Below, piece after piece: positions 16,930 to 26,707 of a DNA stretch of 64,000 nucleotides. The DNA is from Chryseobacterium balustinum (GTDB taxonomy: Bacteria > Bacteroidota > Bacteroidia > Flavobacteriales > Weeksellaceae): positions 1 to 64,000 of the forward strand of contig NZ_FUZE01000019.1 in the NCBI RefSeq assembly GCF_900168205.1. Reading direction: 5' to 3'. The position numbers were made by a program, and so were the translations under genes. The notes below the pieces were generated by a model. That model was not told the DNA's origin, did not search any database, and was given only the letters and a program-made list of their open reading frames with translations. Every line of letters begins with the position of its first letter. The first letter of the stretch is position 1.

Positions 16930-18054
16930 TTAAAATTTTAAAGAATATGTTCTTCTTCTTTTATGATTTACAGGATTATAATCCTGCCAAAGAACCTGTA
17001 CACTTTTATTTTCTTCCAGTTCGGGGTTGGTTTCTGCAAAATCGATTCCCATATTGTTGAATCGTACAAAAATTTCTTTAAAAATAATAGCGGTTACGCC
17101 ACGTCTTTGATATTCGGGATGAATTCCAATCAGATAAAAATTAGCGCGGTCGTTTTTCTTTTGAGCCTGTAAGAAATGCCACCATCCGAAAGGGAAAAGT
17201 TTTCCTTTTGATTTTTGTAAAGCTTTAGAATAAGAAGGCATCGTAACGGCAAAAGAAACCAGCTCATCATGCTCATCAACTACGCAGATGACGTAGTTTT
17301 TAGCAATCATTGGGAAGAATTTTTCTTTGTATGTTTTGATTTGCTCTTCAGAAATAGGAGTGTAAGTAGAAAGATGTTTGTAAGTTTCGTCAAGCAACTT
17401 AAACATAGGTTTTACATAAGGTAAAATCTCTTCTTTGTTTTTGAAATCTAAAACTCTTAAGTTATACTTTTCAGCAATCAATGAGCTGAATTTTTCTACT
17501 TTTGGAGGAAGTACTTTAGGGAAATTCATTTCAAATTCTACCCATTCTTTTTCCTTTACAAGACCAAGATTTTCTATGTGTTTTGGGTAATACTCATAAT
17601 TGTAAATACCAATCATTGTTGCTATTTTTTCAAATCCGAAAGTCAGCATTCCGGCTTTGTCGAGATTGGTAAAACCCATGGGGCCTTCAATATTGTCTAT
17701 TTGATGTTCTTTAGCGTAATTTACAGCGGTATCAATCAGCGCTTTAGAAACTTCTGTATCATCAATAAAATCAAGCCATCCGAAACGAACTTTCTTTATG
17801 CCGAGTTCTTTTTCTTCTTTATGATTGATGATTACTGCAATTCTACCTACTACTTTATTGTCTTTCCATGCCAAAAACTGTTTTGCTTCAGCGTACTGCA
17901 AGGCAGGATTTTCCTGAAGATTCCATACATTAATTTCATCTTTTATAAATGAGGGCACATAATATGGGTTGTTTTTGTATAAATTCATTGGGAATTTTAC
18001 AAATTGCTTTAAATCTTCGGGAGTTTTTACTTCAAGAATGGAAACTTTCGACAT
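16930..18054 (-). CDS. GNAT-like N-acetyltransferase family protein
   Basis: 374 residues, soluble. The C-terminal region has a GNAT acetyl-CoA loop pattern (YLIGIHPEYQRRGVTAIIF, about 312-330). The N-terminal half also resembles a degenerate acetyltransferase domain (AEAKQFLAWKDNKVVGRIAV), suggesting a two-domain GNAT. Such proteins are common in Bacteroidetes and lack a defined substrate. It is encoded upstream of the 58-residue membrane protein. Confidence 0.65.
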   Translation of the reverse strand: MSKVSILEVKTPEDLKQFVKFPMNLYKNNPYYVPSFIKDEINVWNLQENPALQYAEAKQFLAWKDNKVVGRIAVIINHKEEKELGIKKVRFGWLDFIDDTEVSKALIDTAVNYAKEHQIDNIEGPMGFTNLDKAGMLTFGFEKIATMIGIYNYEYYPKHIENLGLVKEKEWVEFEMNFPKVLPPKVEKFSSLIAEKYNLRVLDFKNKEEILPYVKPMFKLLDETYKHLSTYTPISEEQIKTYKEKFFPMIAKNYVICVVDEHDELVSFAVTMPSYSKALQKSKGKLFPFGWWHFLQAQKKNDRANFYLIGIHPEYQRRGVTAIIFKEIFVRFNNMGIDFAETNPELEENKSVQVLWQDYNPVNHKRRRTYSLKF

Positions 18055-18076
18055 AGTTTTCAGGTAAATTGAACCA

Positions 18077-18084
18077 CAAATATA
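18077..18084 (-). promoter_or_regulatory. Probable -7 box for the GNAT-like gene
   Basis: The minus strand reads TATATTTG, an exact TAnnTTTG match, 22 bases upstream of the ATG at 18054. The nearest upstream TTG is 25 bases away, longer than usual. Confidence 0.45.
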
Positions 18085-18157
18085 ATTAATAAAACCTAAA
18101 ACTTTGGCACAATTTTTACATCAATTATAGAATTATTATATACTAAATTTAAATAAA

Positions 18158-18847
18158 ATGACAGGTTATTATCTTATCATAGGACTTGCGATGCTGATAA
18201 GCTGGTTTGTTTCCTCAAGATTAAAATCTAAATTCGAATATTATTCAAACGTACATCTCAGAAACGGAATGTCGGGTAAAGAAGTTGCCGAAAAGATGCT
18301 GAGAGATAACAATATTCATGATGTTCAGGTAATTTCGGTTCCTGGACAATTGACGGATCACTATAATCCGGCGAATAAAACAGTGAATCTTTCAGAAGGA
18401 GTTTATATGCAGAGAAATGCAGCTGCAGCAGCTGTTGCAGCTCACGAATGTGGTCACGCTGTTCAACATGCCGTAGGATATTCAATGTTGCAATTGAGAT
18501 CAAAACTGGTTCCTGTTGTAAGTATCAGTTCAAATTTAATGCAGTTTGTATTGATGGGCGGGATTGTTGTTATGGCAATGAGTGGTAATAAATTAATCCT
18601 ATTGATTGGAGTAATTATGTTTGCTCTTACTACTTTATTTGCTTTTATTACACTTCCAGTAGAATATGATGCGAGTAATCGAGCGATGAAGTGGCTGAAA
18701 GATACAGGAACAGTAACTGCTGAAGAATTTGTAGGAGTAAAAGACAGTCTTACTTGGGCGGCACGAACTTATTTGGTGGCAGCACTCGGATCTTTAGCAC
18801 AGTTGATATACTTTGCTTCTCTTTTAATGGGAAGTCGAAGAGATTAG
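18158..18847 (+). CDS. Zinc metallopeptidase, YugP-like membrane protease family
   Basis: 229 residues. An N-terminal membrane helix (YYLIIGLAMLISWFVSS) and two or three more helices (about 120-165 and the C terminus) surround the zinc motif HECGH in AAHECGHAVQHA. The conserved FITLPVEYDASNRAMKWL follows, with its Glu as likely third zinc ligand. This matches the neutral zinc metallopeptidase family (PF04298). Natural substrates are not established. It starts divergently from the GNAT-like gene and converges on yigZ with only two bases between the stops. Confidence 0.88.
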   Translation: MTGYYLIIGLAMLISWFVSSRLKSKFEYYSNVHLRNGMSGKEVAEKMLRDNNIHDVQVISVPGQLTDHYNPANKTVNLSEGVYMQRNAAAAAVAAHECGHAVQHAVGYSMLQLRSKLVPVVSISSNLMQFVLMGGIVVMAMSGNKLILLIGVIMFALTTLFAFITLPVEYDASNRAMKWLKDTGTVTAEEFVGVKDSLTWAARTYLVAALGSLAQLIYFASLLMGSRRD

Positions 18848-18849
18848 AT

Positions 18850-19455
18850 TTAATCTTTAAATTCAAAAGAAATATGTTGCATCTCAGATAATTTTTCTGA
18901 GATGTTTTCTTTTTGTGCTGTTTTTAATGAGGCAGTCAAAATACAGTTTTCATTGGCGTCAAAATTCAAAACCTTCGCATCAAATTTTGAAAGTAAAGTG
19001 AAAATAAGATTCTGCTGATTAAACTGAAACTGAATTTCTATTTCAGTTTCCAGTTCTTTTGTAATGATTTGGGCTTCTTCTAAAGTAATTTTAGCAGATT
19101 CTTTATAAGCTTTTACCAAACCTGAAACACCCAGTTTTGTTCCGCCATAATAACGAACACTTATCACTAAAACATTGGTTATCTCATTAGCTAAAAGTTG
19201 GTTGTAAATAGGTAAGCCTGCACTTCCGGACGGTTCACCGTCATCATTGGCGCGATAATTTTCACCATTTAAACCCATTCTGAAAGCATAACAATGATGC
19301 GTCGCCTTTGGATGCTCGGTTCTTATTTTCTCTAAAGCACTTTTAAGTTCAACTTCACTATTAACCGGAAAAGCAAAACCGATGAATTTGCTTCCTTTTT
19401 CTTTAAGCAAGGTGTTTTCTACAGGTTTTTCTATGGTTTTGTATTCGTGCAGCAT
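18850..19455 (-). CDS. yigZ: YigZ/IMPACT family protein
   Basis: 201 residues. The UPF0029 domain is clear in the N-terminal two thirds: KGSKFIGFAFPV, KATHHCYAFRMG, NDDGEPSGSAGLPI and VRYYGGTKLGVSGLVKAY. The C-terminal part is the smaller DUF1949-like domain. The family is related to the eukaryotic translation regulator IMPACT; bacterial function is not settled. It follows ribD by 11 bases. Confidence 0.9.
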   Translation of the reverse strand: MLHEYKTIEKPVENTLLKEKGSKFIGFAFPVNSEVELKSALEKIRTEHPKATHHCYAFRMGLNGENYRANDDGEPSGSAGLPIYNQLLANEITNVLVISVRYYGGTKLGVSGLVKAYKESAKITLEEAQIITKELETEIEIQFQFNQQNLIFTLLSKFDAKVLNFDANENCILTASLKTAQKENISEKLSEMQHISFEFKD

Positions 19456-19466
19456 TTGTCAGCTTC

Positions 19467-20492
19467 TTAATGAAAGTTTTTATAAAATTCAATAACATTG
19501 TCTCGGAAATCCTGAGTATCGAGAGGTGTTTGATTAAATCTTGGAGCCTTCGTTCCGTTTTCTAAAACTAAATTTTTATTTTTAATAATAATCGTCTCAT
19601 CCCATAAATTTGCATCAATAAATTGTTGTAGCACCAAACTTCCACCTTCTACGATAATCGATTGTATCTGAAGTTCGTGTAATTTTTTCAACATATTTTT
19701 AATGAAATTTTCTCTTGAGGTTTTGATGAATTTTATATTTCCTTCTTCACCTTCTTTTACAGAATTAAAAACTAAAGTTTCTGCTTCGTTGCTATAAATG
19801 TTGAAATCAGTTGGAACTTTTAAATCAATATCAATCAAAATTCTAATAGGGTTTCTGCCTACAATTTCTCTTGTGGTAAGACTCGGGTTATCTCTTAAAG
19901 CAGTCATGGTTCCAATCAGAATAGAATGCTCATTGCTTCTCAGCTGATGTACAAATTGTTTGGTCAATGAGTTGCTGATTTGGGTAGGCTTAAAATCTTT
20001 ATCCATAAAACGATCGCCCGATTCTGCCCATTTTAAGATGATAAAAGGTCTCCTTTTTTCGTGATACGTGAAAAATCTTTTGTTTAATTCAATACATTCT
20101 TTTTCCAAAATACCTGATGTAACTTCAATTCCTGCATCCTGAATGATCTTCTTGCCTTTTCCTTTGACTTTATCATGAGAATCCATCGCACCGATAACAA
20201 CTTTTTTAAAGCCAAGTTCAACAATCTTTAAAGCACAGGGCGGTGTTTTCCCGAAATGGGCACAAGGTTCCAAAGAAACATAGATTGTAGATTCAGGAAT
20301 CAGGCTTTTATCTTCAATAGAATTTATAGCATTGATCTCCGCATGGTTTTCACCGGCTTTATAATGATAACCTTCACCAATTATTTTATCATTGTGAACA
20401 ATCACACTTCCTACTAATGGATTAGGGTAGGTGTTTCCGATGGCTTTCTGAGCGAGCTCAATGCATCTTCTGATGTAAAATTCGTCTTGCAT
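19467..20492 (-). CDS. ribD: Bifunctional riboflavin biosynthesis deaminase/reductase
   Basis: 341 residues. N-terminal deaminase domain with zinc ligands and catalytic Glu in HAEINAI and PCAHFGKTPPC; C-terminal reductase domain from about residue 145 (RPFIILKWAESGDRFM, RSNEHSILIGTMTALRDNPSLTTR). Performs two successive steps from the GTP-derived pyrimidine to the ribitylamino-uracil precursor of riboflavin. Both domains look complete. Confidence 0.95.
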   Translation of the reverse strand: MQDEFYIRRCIELAQKAIGNTYPNPLVGSVIVHNDKIIGEGYHYKAGENHAEINAINSIEDKSLIPESTIYVSLEPCAHFGKTPPCALKIVELGFKKVVIGAMDSHDKVKGKGKKIIQDAGIEVTSGILEKECIELNKRFFTYHEKRRPFIILKWAESGDRFMDKDFKPTQISNSLTKQFVHQLRSNEHSILIGTMTALRDNPSLTTREIVGRNPIRILIDIDLKVPTDFNIYSNEAETLVFNSVKEGEEGNIKFIKTSRENFIKNMLKKLHELQIQSIIVEGGSLVLQQFIDANLWDETIIIKNKNLVLENGTKAPRFNQTPLDTQDFRDNVIEFYKNFH

Positions 20493-20555
20493 AAGATAAA
20501 AAAAGCGAATACAAATTTCTTTGCTTCGCTCTATAGATTATACTTTAATTTTTAA

Positions 20556-22355
20556 TTATTCTCCAGCGATAATACTGTGAAGATTCTGCTTTAAAGTCTC
20601 AAGATGAGCTTTTTTGTCATCAATCGTATTGTAAGTATCTCTTAAGAGAGGGTTTTCTCTTGATGGATTTTTGAAGAACGCCAAGTTGTTTTCAAGTTTA
20701 ACGATTTCAGCTTCAAGATCCGAGATTTGACTCTTGATTTTTCTGGCTTTATCAGTTAATTGATTTTCAGATAAGCCTTCTTCTTTCAGTTCAAGCTCAT
20801 TAATTTTGTTAAGCTTCAGCTTTTCTCTTAATGTTTTATTAAACTCAGAGTTAATTGCCATTTTGTCTCTCGGAACTTTTCCAATATTGTTCCATGAGCT
20901 TTTGATGGCTTCTATCTTTTCTATACTTCCTTCTTCGTCTGAGATTGTTTTCAGCTCCTCAAGAAGGTCTTTTTTTAGTTTATAGTTTTCTTTCCAGTTA
21001 TCGGTAGAAGCGCTGCTTTTTTCTCTGTAGTTATTAAAGAACGTGTTACATGCATCACGGAATTCATCCCAGATTTTATTGGTCATGCTTTTAGGAACGT
21101 GACCGATTTTCTTCCAATCTTCCTGAAGTTTCTTAAATAAAGCCACTGCAAGATCCCAATCTTCAGAAAGCATATTGTCTTTTGCGGTCTGAATAAGTTT
21201 CATTTTCTCATCAAGATTCTGTTGTTGAGAACCTTTTAGAGATTTATAATAATTATTTTTTGTAGTGTTGAAGGCTCTTAGTATAGATTTGAAATCATTC
21301 CAGTTGTTGTTGGATAATTTTCTGGGCACACTTCCTGTTTTCAAGAATTCTGAACGCAATTCTTCCACTTTTTTGATGGAGTTTTGCCAGTAGGTATGAT
21401 TAGGATTGTCTTTTGGCTCAGAAAGATTTTTGATTTCAGTGATGATTTCGTTTTTCTTCTCGAGATTGGCGTTCTGCTCAGTTTCAATAGCTGCAGAAAG
21501 CTCGGTTTTTCTCTCGTGAATTTTATTTGAAATTTCTTTGAACTCTTCCCAGGTTTTTTCACGAAATTCTTCAGAAACTGGTTCTGCTTCTTCTTTCCAA
21601 AGCTTGTGAAGATATTGAAGTTCGTTTAAAGCTTTTTGTACAACCGGCTCGTTTTCCAGCTCTTTTGCTCGTGCAATAATGTGCTGTCTTTTTTCTAAGT
21701 TGTGGCTGTATTCCTGCTCTAGAAACTCTTTATTTAGATCCAACATCTGATAAAATTGATTCAAATGATGGAAATAGTTGTTGTTTAAAATTTTAAATTC
21801 AGATTTTGCAACCTGACCAGAATTTGACCATTCTTCCTTAATCTCTCTAATCGATTTGAAAAGATTCACTCCAGGCTCAGAATTAGTATAAAGATTTTTA
21901 AGTCTTTCAATGATACTTTGGCGCTGATCTAGATTTTTTTTCTGTTCTTCTTCCTGATTTTTCTGGAAATTATCATGTTTTTCTCTAAAAATATGAATCA
22001 GACCTGAAAGTTTAGATTGAGAAGGGTGCTCGTAGCTGAAATTTTCGATTGCATTTCCTGCATCGGTGTATTCATGCTTTTTATCTTCGATTTCGTCGTG
22101 AATCGTATGATTTGCTTTTTCCTTTAATGCATTGAATTCTCTGTATCGTTCACCTGCATTATTAGAGTTGATGATTTTTTCCATTTCTTTCAGAGTGTCG
22201 GCTAGAGACAGGTCGGCAATAGAATCGTGATGAGGCGCATCGGGGTCTTCTTCCTGATGGTTTTCTTCTGTATTCTCAATGGTCTCAACTGTTTCCTGAA
22301 GTTCTGTAGAAGGTTTTTGTTCTTCGTTTTCAGAAAGATTATTTTCTGTTGTCAT
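20556..22355 (-). CDS. DUF349 domain protein
   Basis: 599 residues, almost entirely charged alpha-helix. After an acidic N-terminal region (about 1-80) there are tandem three-helix DUF349 repeats, recognisable by recurring W..(I/V)G.VP...N..W..F motifs such as WKKIGHVPKSMTNKIWDEF and WNNIGKVPRDKMAI. A coiled coil closes the protein (about 520-595). No signal peptide; cytoplasmic. DUF349 proteins are widespread in Bacteroidetes and of unknown function. Confidence 0.9.
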   Translation of the reverse strand: MTTENNLSENEEQKPSTELQETVETIENTEENHQEEDPDAPHHDSIADLSLADTLKEMEKIINSNNAGERYREFNALKEKANHTIHDEIEDKKHEYTDAGNAIENFSYEHPSQSKLSGLIHIFREKHDNFQKNQEEEQKKNLDQRQSIIERLKNLYTNSEPGVNLFKSIREIKEEWSNSGQVAKSEFKILNNNYFHHLNQFYQMLDLNKEFLEQEYSHNLEKRQHIIARAKELENEPVVQKALNELQYLHKLWKEEAEPVSEEFREKTWEEFKEISNKIHERKTELSAAIETEQNANLEKKNEIITEIKNLSEPKDNPNHTYWQNSIKKVEELRSEFLKTGSVPRKLSNNNWNDFKSILRAFNTTKNNYYKSLKGSQQQNLDEKMKLIQTAKDNMLSEDWDLAVALFKKLQEDWKKIGHVPKSMTNKIWDEFRDACNTFFNNYREKSSASTDNWKENYKLKKDLLEELKTISDEEGSIEKIEAIKSSWNNIGKVPRDKMAINSEFNKTLREKLKLNKINELELKEEGLSENQLTDKARKIKSQISDLEAEIVKLENNLAFFKNPSRENPLLRDTYNTIDDKKAHLETLKQNLHSIIAGE

Positions 22356-22430
22356 AGCAAATCTTTTATGAATAATGGTATTAACTTCTTAAAGCGAGCT
22401 AATATAAACCAATTAAGTTACTAATTTATG

Positions 22431-23168
22431 TTATTTTTTTTTAACCGACCAAATTTCCCAAGCTTTTTCTGCCTGTTGTTCGAGCATATAATATCCGTTA
22501 ACGGTTTTTGCTCCGTTTTGTGATGAATTTAAAAGAAATTGACTGCACTCGGGATTGTAAATTAGGTCAATCACCAAATGTTGATTTGTAAGGGCTTCAA
22601 AAGGGAAATTTAAACAATCTTCGGTATTTGGAAAAGTTCCCACCGGAGTACATTGAATAATCAATTTGTTTTTTGAAACCGTTTCTGAGTCTATATTTTC
22701 AAAATTAATTTCTGACTTTCTTGAAATCGTCTGATACGGAATCTGATGTTTGTCTAAAACATACTGTATTGCTTTTGCAGCGCCACCATTTCCTAAAACC
22801 AAAGCTGATTCGTGATGTGGTTTTTTGTGTGCAACTAAAGTTTTTTCAAAACCAAAAGCATCTGTATTGTAGCCGGTTTTCTTTCCGTTTTCAATTAAGA
22901 CACAGTTTATAGCGCCTATTTTTTTAGCCTCATCACTCAACTCATCCAGGTAATCTATAATTTTTTCTTTATAAGGAATCGTTACATTAAATCCTAAAAG
23001 GTTAGGTTTTAAAAGGAGTTCTTCAATTTCATTGATTTCCTGTAGGTCGAAAATTTCGTATGAAAAATTACTGAGTTTTTTCTTTTTAAATTTATCTTCA
23101 AAATATTTTTTTGAAAAAGAGTAGGAGATGTTTTTTCCGATCAGTCCTAATTTGTTGCTGGAATCCAT
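22431..23168 (-). CDS. aroE: Shikimate dehydrogenase
   Basis: 245 residues. Reduces 3-dehydroshikimate with NADPH in aromatic amino acid synthesis. The substrate-binding N-terminal domain has SFSKKYF (SxS-like) and GFNVTIPYKEKI with the catalytic Lys; NTDAFGFEK holds the catalytic Asp; VLGNGGAAKAIQYVL is the nucleotide-binding glycine loop. Slightly shorter than the usual 270 residues but complete at both ends. Confidence 0.94.
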   Translation of the reverse strand: MDSSNKLGLIGKNISYSFSKKYFEDKFKKKKLSNFSYEIFDLQEINEIEELLLKPNLLGFNVTIPYKEKIIDYLDELSDEAKKIGAINCVLIENGKKTGYNTDAFGFEKTLVAHKKPHHESALVLGNGGAAKAIQYVLDKHQIPYQTISRKSEINFENIDSETVSKNKLIIQCTPVGTFPNTEDCLNFPFEALTNQHLVIDLIYNPECSQFLLNSSQNGAKTVNGYYMLEQQAEKAWEIWSVKKK

Positions 23169-23180
23169 ATACCAAAAATA

Positions 23181-23208
23181 AAAAAAAGACCGATAAAAAC
23201 CGGTCTTT
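23181..23208 (-). terminator. Terminator behind the endonuclease gene
   Basis: AAAGACCG and CGGTCTTT form an 8-base stem around an AT-rich loop; on the minus strand it is followed by an uninterrupted T run. It separates the endonuclease transcript from aroE, whose ATG is only 12 bases further. Confidence 0.8.
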
Positions 23209-23230
23209 TGTATTGAAAATATTTGTTGTC

Positions 23231-25006
23231 TTAGTCTACGATGAATTTTGTAGTGTTGTTGTCTGTTTTCAAGATATAAACACCTTTAGTTACTCCATGA
23301 AGATTAATTTTGTTTGAGTTTTTGAAAGGATTTGCAATATTCTTAATCAGTTTTCCTGAAAGATCATAGATCTCAGCTTTCGAAATTTTGCTTAAGTTTT
23401 CACCTTTTACAAATAATTCATGGTTTTTAACCGGGTTTGGATAAATATTGAATGCTTTTTCTTTTGAATTTTCAACAGTTGATAAAGAAGCTGCACAAGT
23501 CCAAGATAAATCATCAATAGCTACTCTGTTTGAAGCTACAGGATTGATCAGTTTAATGATTATATTTCCTGAAACATTGATATTGCTGATCGTGGTTGTA
23601 GTAACTGCATCACTGTAAGGAATCGTTCCTACAGTTGTACCGTTTATCTGTAAGTTTAAATTAGAAGAAGTTCCTCCGAATTTACGCTGTGTAGTAACAG
23701 TAAGTGTTCCAATACCTCCAGAAATAGAGCTACTTGTTAAACTTCCATTTTGAAGGGTAATTGCTTTTCCTGTTATGGTTTGATCTATTCTTGCATCAGT
23801 TGCTGTCCAAGTTATATTGTTATTGGTCCAAGTTCTTGTACCATATCCGTTTCCTGTTCCTGTAATGTTTTCGAAATCTTCAGTTCCACAAGTTCCGGTT
23901 CCGCCACCAGATCCGGCAAGCGTGGTTTCAGTTGCGATATTACTTTGAGCAGATGGGTTTCCTGCTGCATCTTTAGCAATAACGTAGAAATCGTAAGTTG
24001 TAGAAGAGTTTAGTGCTTGAACGGTTGTAGATGTTCCTGAAACTGTCGATTTTAAAACTCCATTAGCATAAATATCATATCCTGTAACGCCTACATTGTC
24101 TGTAGATGCAGTCCAGCTTAATGCAACAGTACTTGCAGTAGGGTTGTTTGCTACTAAGTTTGTTGGAGTTGTCGGAGCTTGTGTATCTGTAGTTGGTGTT
24201 CCCCAAACTAAATTTACATAATTAGGATTGTCAATATAAGGGTTTCTGTTTCCCTGATAAGTATATGAAGCATTGTTTCTTCCTATTTCAGCAGGAGAAA
24301 CTGGGTCTAAATTGTGCCAAGCTAAAAGTTGGTTAAGTTCCCATATTTGCAAACCTGGATAAGCAGAATTACCAAGCATATTGCCTGAACTAAATCCTGA
24401 TAATTGAGTTTCATATCTTGTTACAAAGTAAAAAATCATTCTTGCTATATCACCTTTAAATTCATCAATAGGTTCAAAGACGGTTCCTGTATATCCAGCA
24501 GAAACAGAACTACCTCTTTTAGAACCATTATTAGAAATGTAATTTGTAACGCCTACGTTTCCAAAAGGAAAGCTGCCTCTTATGTTGTTAACATATCCAT
24601 CGGTAGCACGTATGAAATGTATATCTGCTACCATCGGTAATGCTTCATTGAATAAGCTTTGCGGAATAATATGTTCTCTATTATAACAATCAGATTCACT
24701 GTTGTAGCTACCGCATTGGTTGGTTCCAACAGTAAAATTATATGGGTCTGCTGCAGTTGGTCTTTCTGAATAAATGTCAAGAATTGTACCATCGTTTTCG
24801 TAATAATAATCACGGTCTGTTGTTTGGTATGCAATCCATAAGCCACCATAAGATCCAGGATTGTGTCCTGCAGTGATGATGTCTTTAAGTTGGGTTTTAA
24901 GTGTAGCACCTGTTCCGGTTGCAGTACTATAATAATTGGCTGGAATTTGAGCTAAAGCACTGATACTGGTCAGGATTAGCAAGAATGAATGTAAAATTCG
25001 TCTCAT
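23231..25006 (-). CDS. Secreted endonuclease I with fibronectin III and T9SS sorting domain
   Basis: 591 residues from the ATG at 25004-25006; the open frame runs 44 codons further up but into the permease gene, and this Met starts a good signal peptide (MRRILHSFLLILTSISALAQ). Residues about 20-275 are an endonuclease I domain (YNREHIIPQSLF, the expected metal/DNA site). Then a fibronectin type III domain (PTTPTNLVANNP to FYVIAKDAAGNPSAQ), a Gly-rich linker, a carbohydrate-binding-like beta region, and a type IX sorting domain at the end (FNIYPNPVKN to GVYILKTDN). It is probably exported through the type IX system to digest extracellular DNA or RNA. Confidence 0.9.
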   Translation of the reverse strand: MRRILHSFLLILTSISALAQIPANYYSTATGTGATLKTQLKDIITAGHNPGSYGGLWIAYQTTDRDYYYENDGTILDIYSERPTAADPYNFTVGTNQCGSYNSESDCYNREHIIPQSLFNEALPMVADIHFIRATDGYVNNIRGSFPFGNVGVTNYISNNGSKRGSSVSAGYTGTVFEPIDEFKGDIARMIFYFVTRYETQLSGFSSGNMLGNSAYPGLQIWELNQLLAWHNLDPVSPAEIGRNNASYTYQGNRNPYIDNPNYVNLVWGTPTTDTQAPTTPTNLVANNPTASTVALSWTASTDNVGVTGYDIYANGVLKSTVSGTSTTVQALNSSTTYDFYVIAKDAAGNPSAQSNIATETTLAGSGGGTGTCGTEDFENITGTGNGYGTRTWTNNNITWTATDARIDQTITGKAITLQNGSLTSSSISGGIGTLTVTTQRKFGGTSSNLNLQINGTTVGTIPYSDAVTTTTISNINVSGNIIIKLINPVASNRVAIDDLSWTCAASLSTVENSKEKAFNIYPNPVKNHELFVKGENLSKISKAEIYDLSGKLIKNIANPFKNSNKINLHGVTKGVYILKTDNNTTKFIVD

Positions 25007-25024
25007 TTTTTCTAAATTGGGAGG

Positions 25025-25032
25025 CAAATTTA
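25025..25032 (-). promoter_or_regulatory. Probable -7 box for the endonuclease gene
   Basis: The minus strand reads TAAATTTG, 18 bases upstream of the chosen ATG at 25006. This supports the downstream start, since the longer frame would begin upstream of the promoter. No good -33 TTG is visible. Confidence 0.45.
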
Positions 25033-25055
25033 CAAATAAATAAAAATTTAAAATA

Positions 25056-26261
25056 TTAATTTTTAGTAATATAGTCTTTGCTGATTTTAGAAAAAAACCA
25101 AGAAATAATAATTCCAAAGACAGAAGCGATGGTTGCAACGATTAAATAATTTTCACCAACAATTTTTACAGGGAAAGGCAAATCTTCTACTGCTTTAAAT
25201 AATTCGGTATAAATTTGGAAATAACATAGAGCGGTTCCTAAAAGAAGACCGGAAACAACGCCTAAAATCACAATCAGAATTCCTGTATAGAAATACGTCA
25301 TTCTAAGATGTGCTAAAGGAAAACCTAAAGAAATAAGAGATTTAGCTTGTTGCTTTTTATCAAGCTGTAAGATAATGATGGCACCAGCCAAATTAAAAGT
25401 CGTGATGAAAATAACCAAGGCAAAAATTAAATAAATAAATAGTTTTTCGGTGTTGATCATTTTCCAAAAAGCTGCATTTTCTTCTTCTTTCGTTTTGATT
25501 TCGATATCTTTTCCTAAAGTTTTAAGTAGATTTTGTTTTACAGAATCTATATTTTCTGGATTTTGAAGCTTGATAACAATTTGGTATGCTGAATTTTTTG
25601 GAAGATTTAATAATTCTTCGGCCAATTCTATCGGAGCGATAATATAATTGTTGAGTTGTTCATTTCCGGGAAAAACACCACAAACAATAATTTCTTTTTT
25701 ATTGTAAATATCTTCTTCTTTATTGATAATTCCCGTTCCTGATTTAGGCATGAAAAGCGTTGAGAAATCTGTGTTTGAGTCTACAGGGATTCCCAATCTA
25801 TTTTGGAGCGAACGTTCCATAATAACTTCATTGCTATACTCAAATGAAGGGTAGCTACCGTAAAAAATAGTTTTATCAACTGGGTTTACTTTCGTGTAAG
25901 CTGAATCAACTCCCCGAAGATAGGCAACGTCTCCTTTCCCGTTGTAATTGATGTAGGTTTTCTCTTCTATTATTCTAGAGAAGCTGGAAATTTCTTTATT
26001 GTTTTTTAAAACAGTATTTATTTTCTCAAAATTTTTTAGAGTTTTTCCGGATGTACTTTTTATCGTTAGATCGGAATGGAGATTAGAGATCAATGATTTG
26101 TTGAAATCTTCAAGCCCAGAAAAAACAGAAATAATGACAAACATTGCAGCTACAGCAACACTCATCGCCACAGCTGCAAGCCAGGTAATGAATGTAACCG
26201 CAGTACTTCCTTTTTTAGATAAAAGGTAGCGTGATGCGATGTAAAATGCAATGTTTTTCAA
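25056..26261 (-). CDS. FtsX-like (LolC/LolE type) ABC transporter permease
   Basis: 401 residues. One N-terminal membrane helix (about 20-47), a large periplasmic domain (about 48-270) and three C-terminal helices (about 275-390) give the FtsX/MacB topology; the N terminus IASRYLLSKKGSTAVTFITW resembles LolC/LolE. Likely a lipoprotein-releasing permease, but no ATP-binding partner gene is adjacent. Five bases separate it from rbfA upstream. Confidence 0.85.
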   Translation of the reverse strand: MKNIAFYIASRYLLSKKGSTAVTFITWLAAVAMSVAVAAMFVIISVFSGLEDFNKSLISNLHSDLTIKSTSGKTLKNFEKINTVLKNNKEISSFSRIIEEKTYINYNGKGDVAYLRGVDSAYTKVNPVDKTIFYGSYPSFEYSNEVIMERSLQNRLGIPVDSNTDFSTLFMPKSGTGIINKEEDIYNKKEIIVCGVFPGNEQLNNYIIAPIELAEELLNLPKNSAYQIVIKLQNPENIDSVKQNLLKTLGKDIEIKTKEEENAAFWKMINTEKLFIYLIFALVIFITTFNLAGAIIILQLDKKQQAKSLISLGFPLAHLRMTYFYTGILIVILGVVSGLLLGTALCYFQIYTELFKAVEDLPFPVKIVGENYLIVATIASVFGIIISWFFSKISKDYITKN

Positions 26262-26266
26262 TATTG

Positions 26267-26626
26267 TTATAAAACAGGATTGTCACCTTCGCCTCTTAGT
26301 TCTCTTTCTATTTTTTCTACATCATCAAGTGTAGTGTCAAGATAAAAGCTCAATTGTGGAATAATACGTACTTGTTTTGCCATTTTCTGGCCGATGAAGT
26401 TTCTGTATTGTGCCTTATTTGCTTCTATTTCTGCCATAATTGAAGAACGAAATTCTTGAGGGAAAATACTTAAATAGATTTTAGCGATTCCCAAATCGGG
26501 AGTTACTTTAACGTCGGAAACCGATACCAGAAAATTTTGTTTACTTTCTGATGCCTGTTTTCGGAAAAGTTCTGCGAAATCTTCCTGTATAATCTGTGCT
26601 ACTTTTCTTTGTCTGTTGCTTTCCAT
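26267..26626 (-). CDS. rbfA: 30S ribosome-binding factor A
   Basis: 119 residues, a single KH-type fold. Family features are SNRQRKVAQIIQEDFAELF at the start, VSVSDVKVTPDLGIAKIYLS in the middle and the closing IPQLSFYLDTTLDDVEKIE. Needed for late 30S maturation. A TAAATTTG box on the minus strand lies at 26635-26642, only 8 bases before the ATG. Confidence 0.94.
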   Translation of the reverse strand: MESNRQRKVAQIIQEDFAELFRKQASESKQNFLVSVSDVKVTPDLGIAKIYLSIFPQEFRSSIMAEIEANKAQYRNFIGQKMAKQVRIIPQLSFYLDTTLDDVEKIERELRGEGDNPVL

Positions 26627-26707
26627 AATTTATGCAAATTTAGTACTTTTGTTTGAATTGCTTATTTGAAAATTGATCAGCAATCAAAAAAAATATATTT
26701 TAGACTT

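Noticed and set aside
25007..25138. 44-codon upstream extension of the endonuclease gene
   Set aside because: It overlaps the permease gene and precedes the -7 box; the Met at 25006 begins a proper signal peptide.
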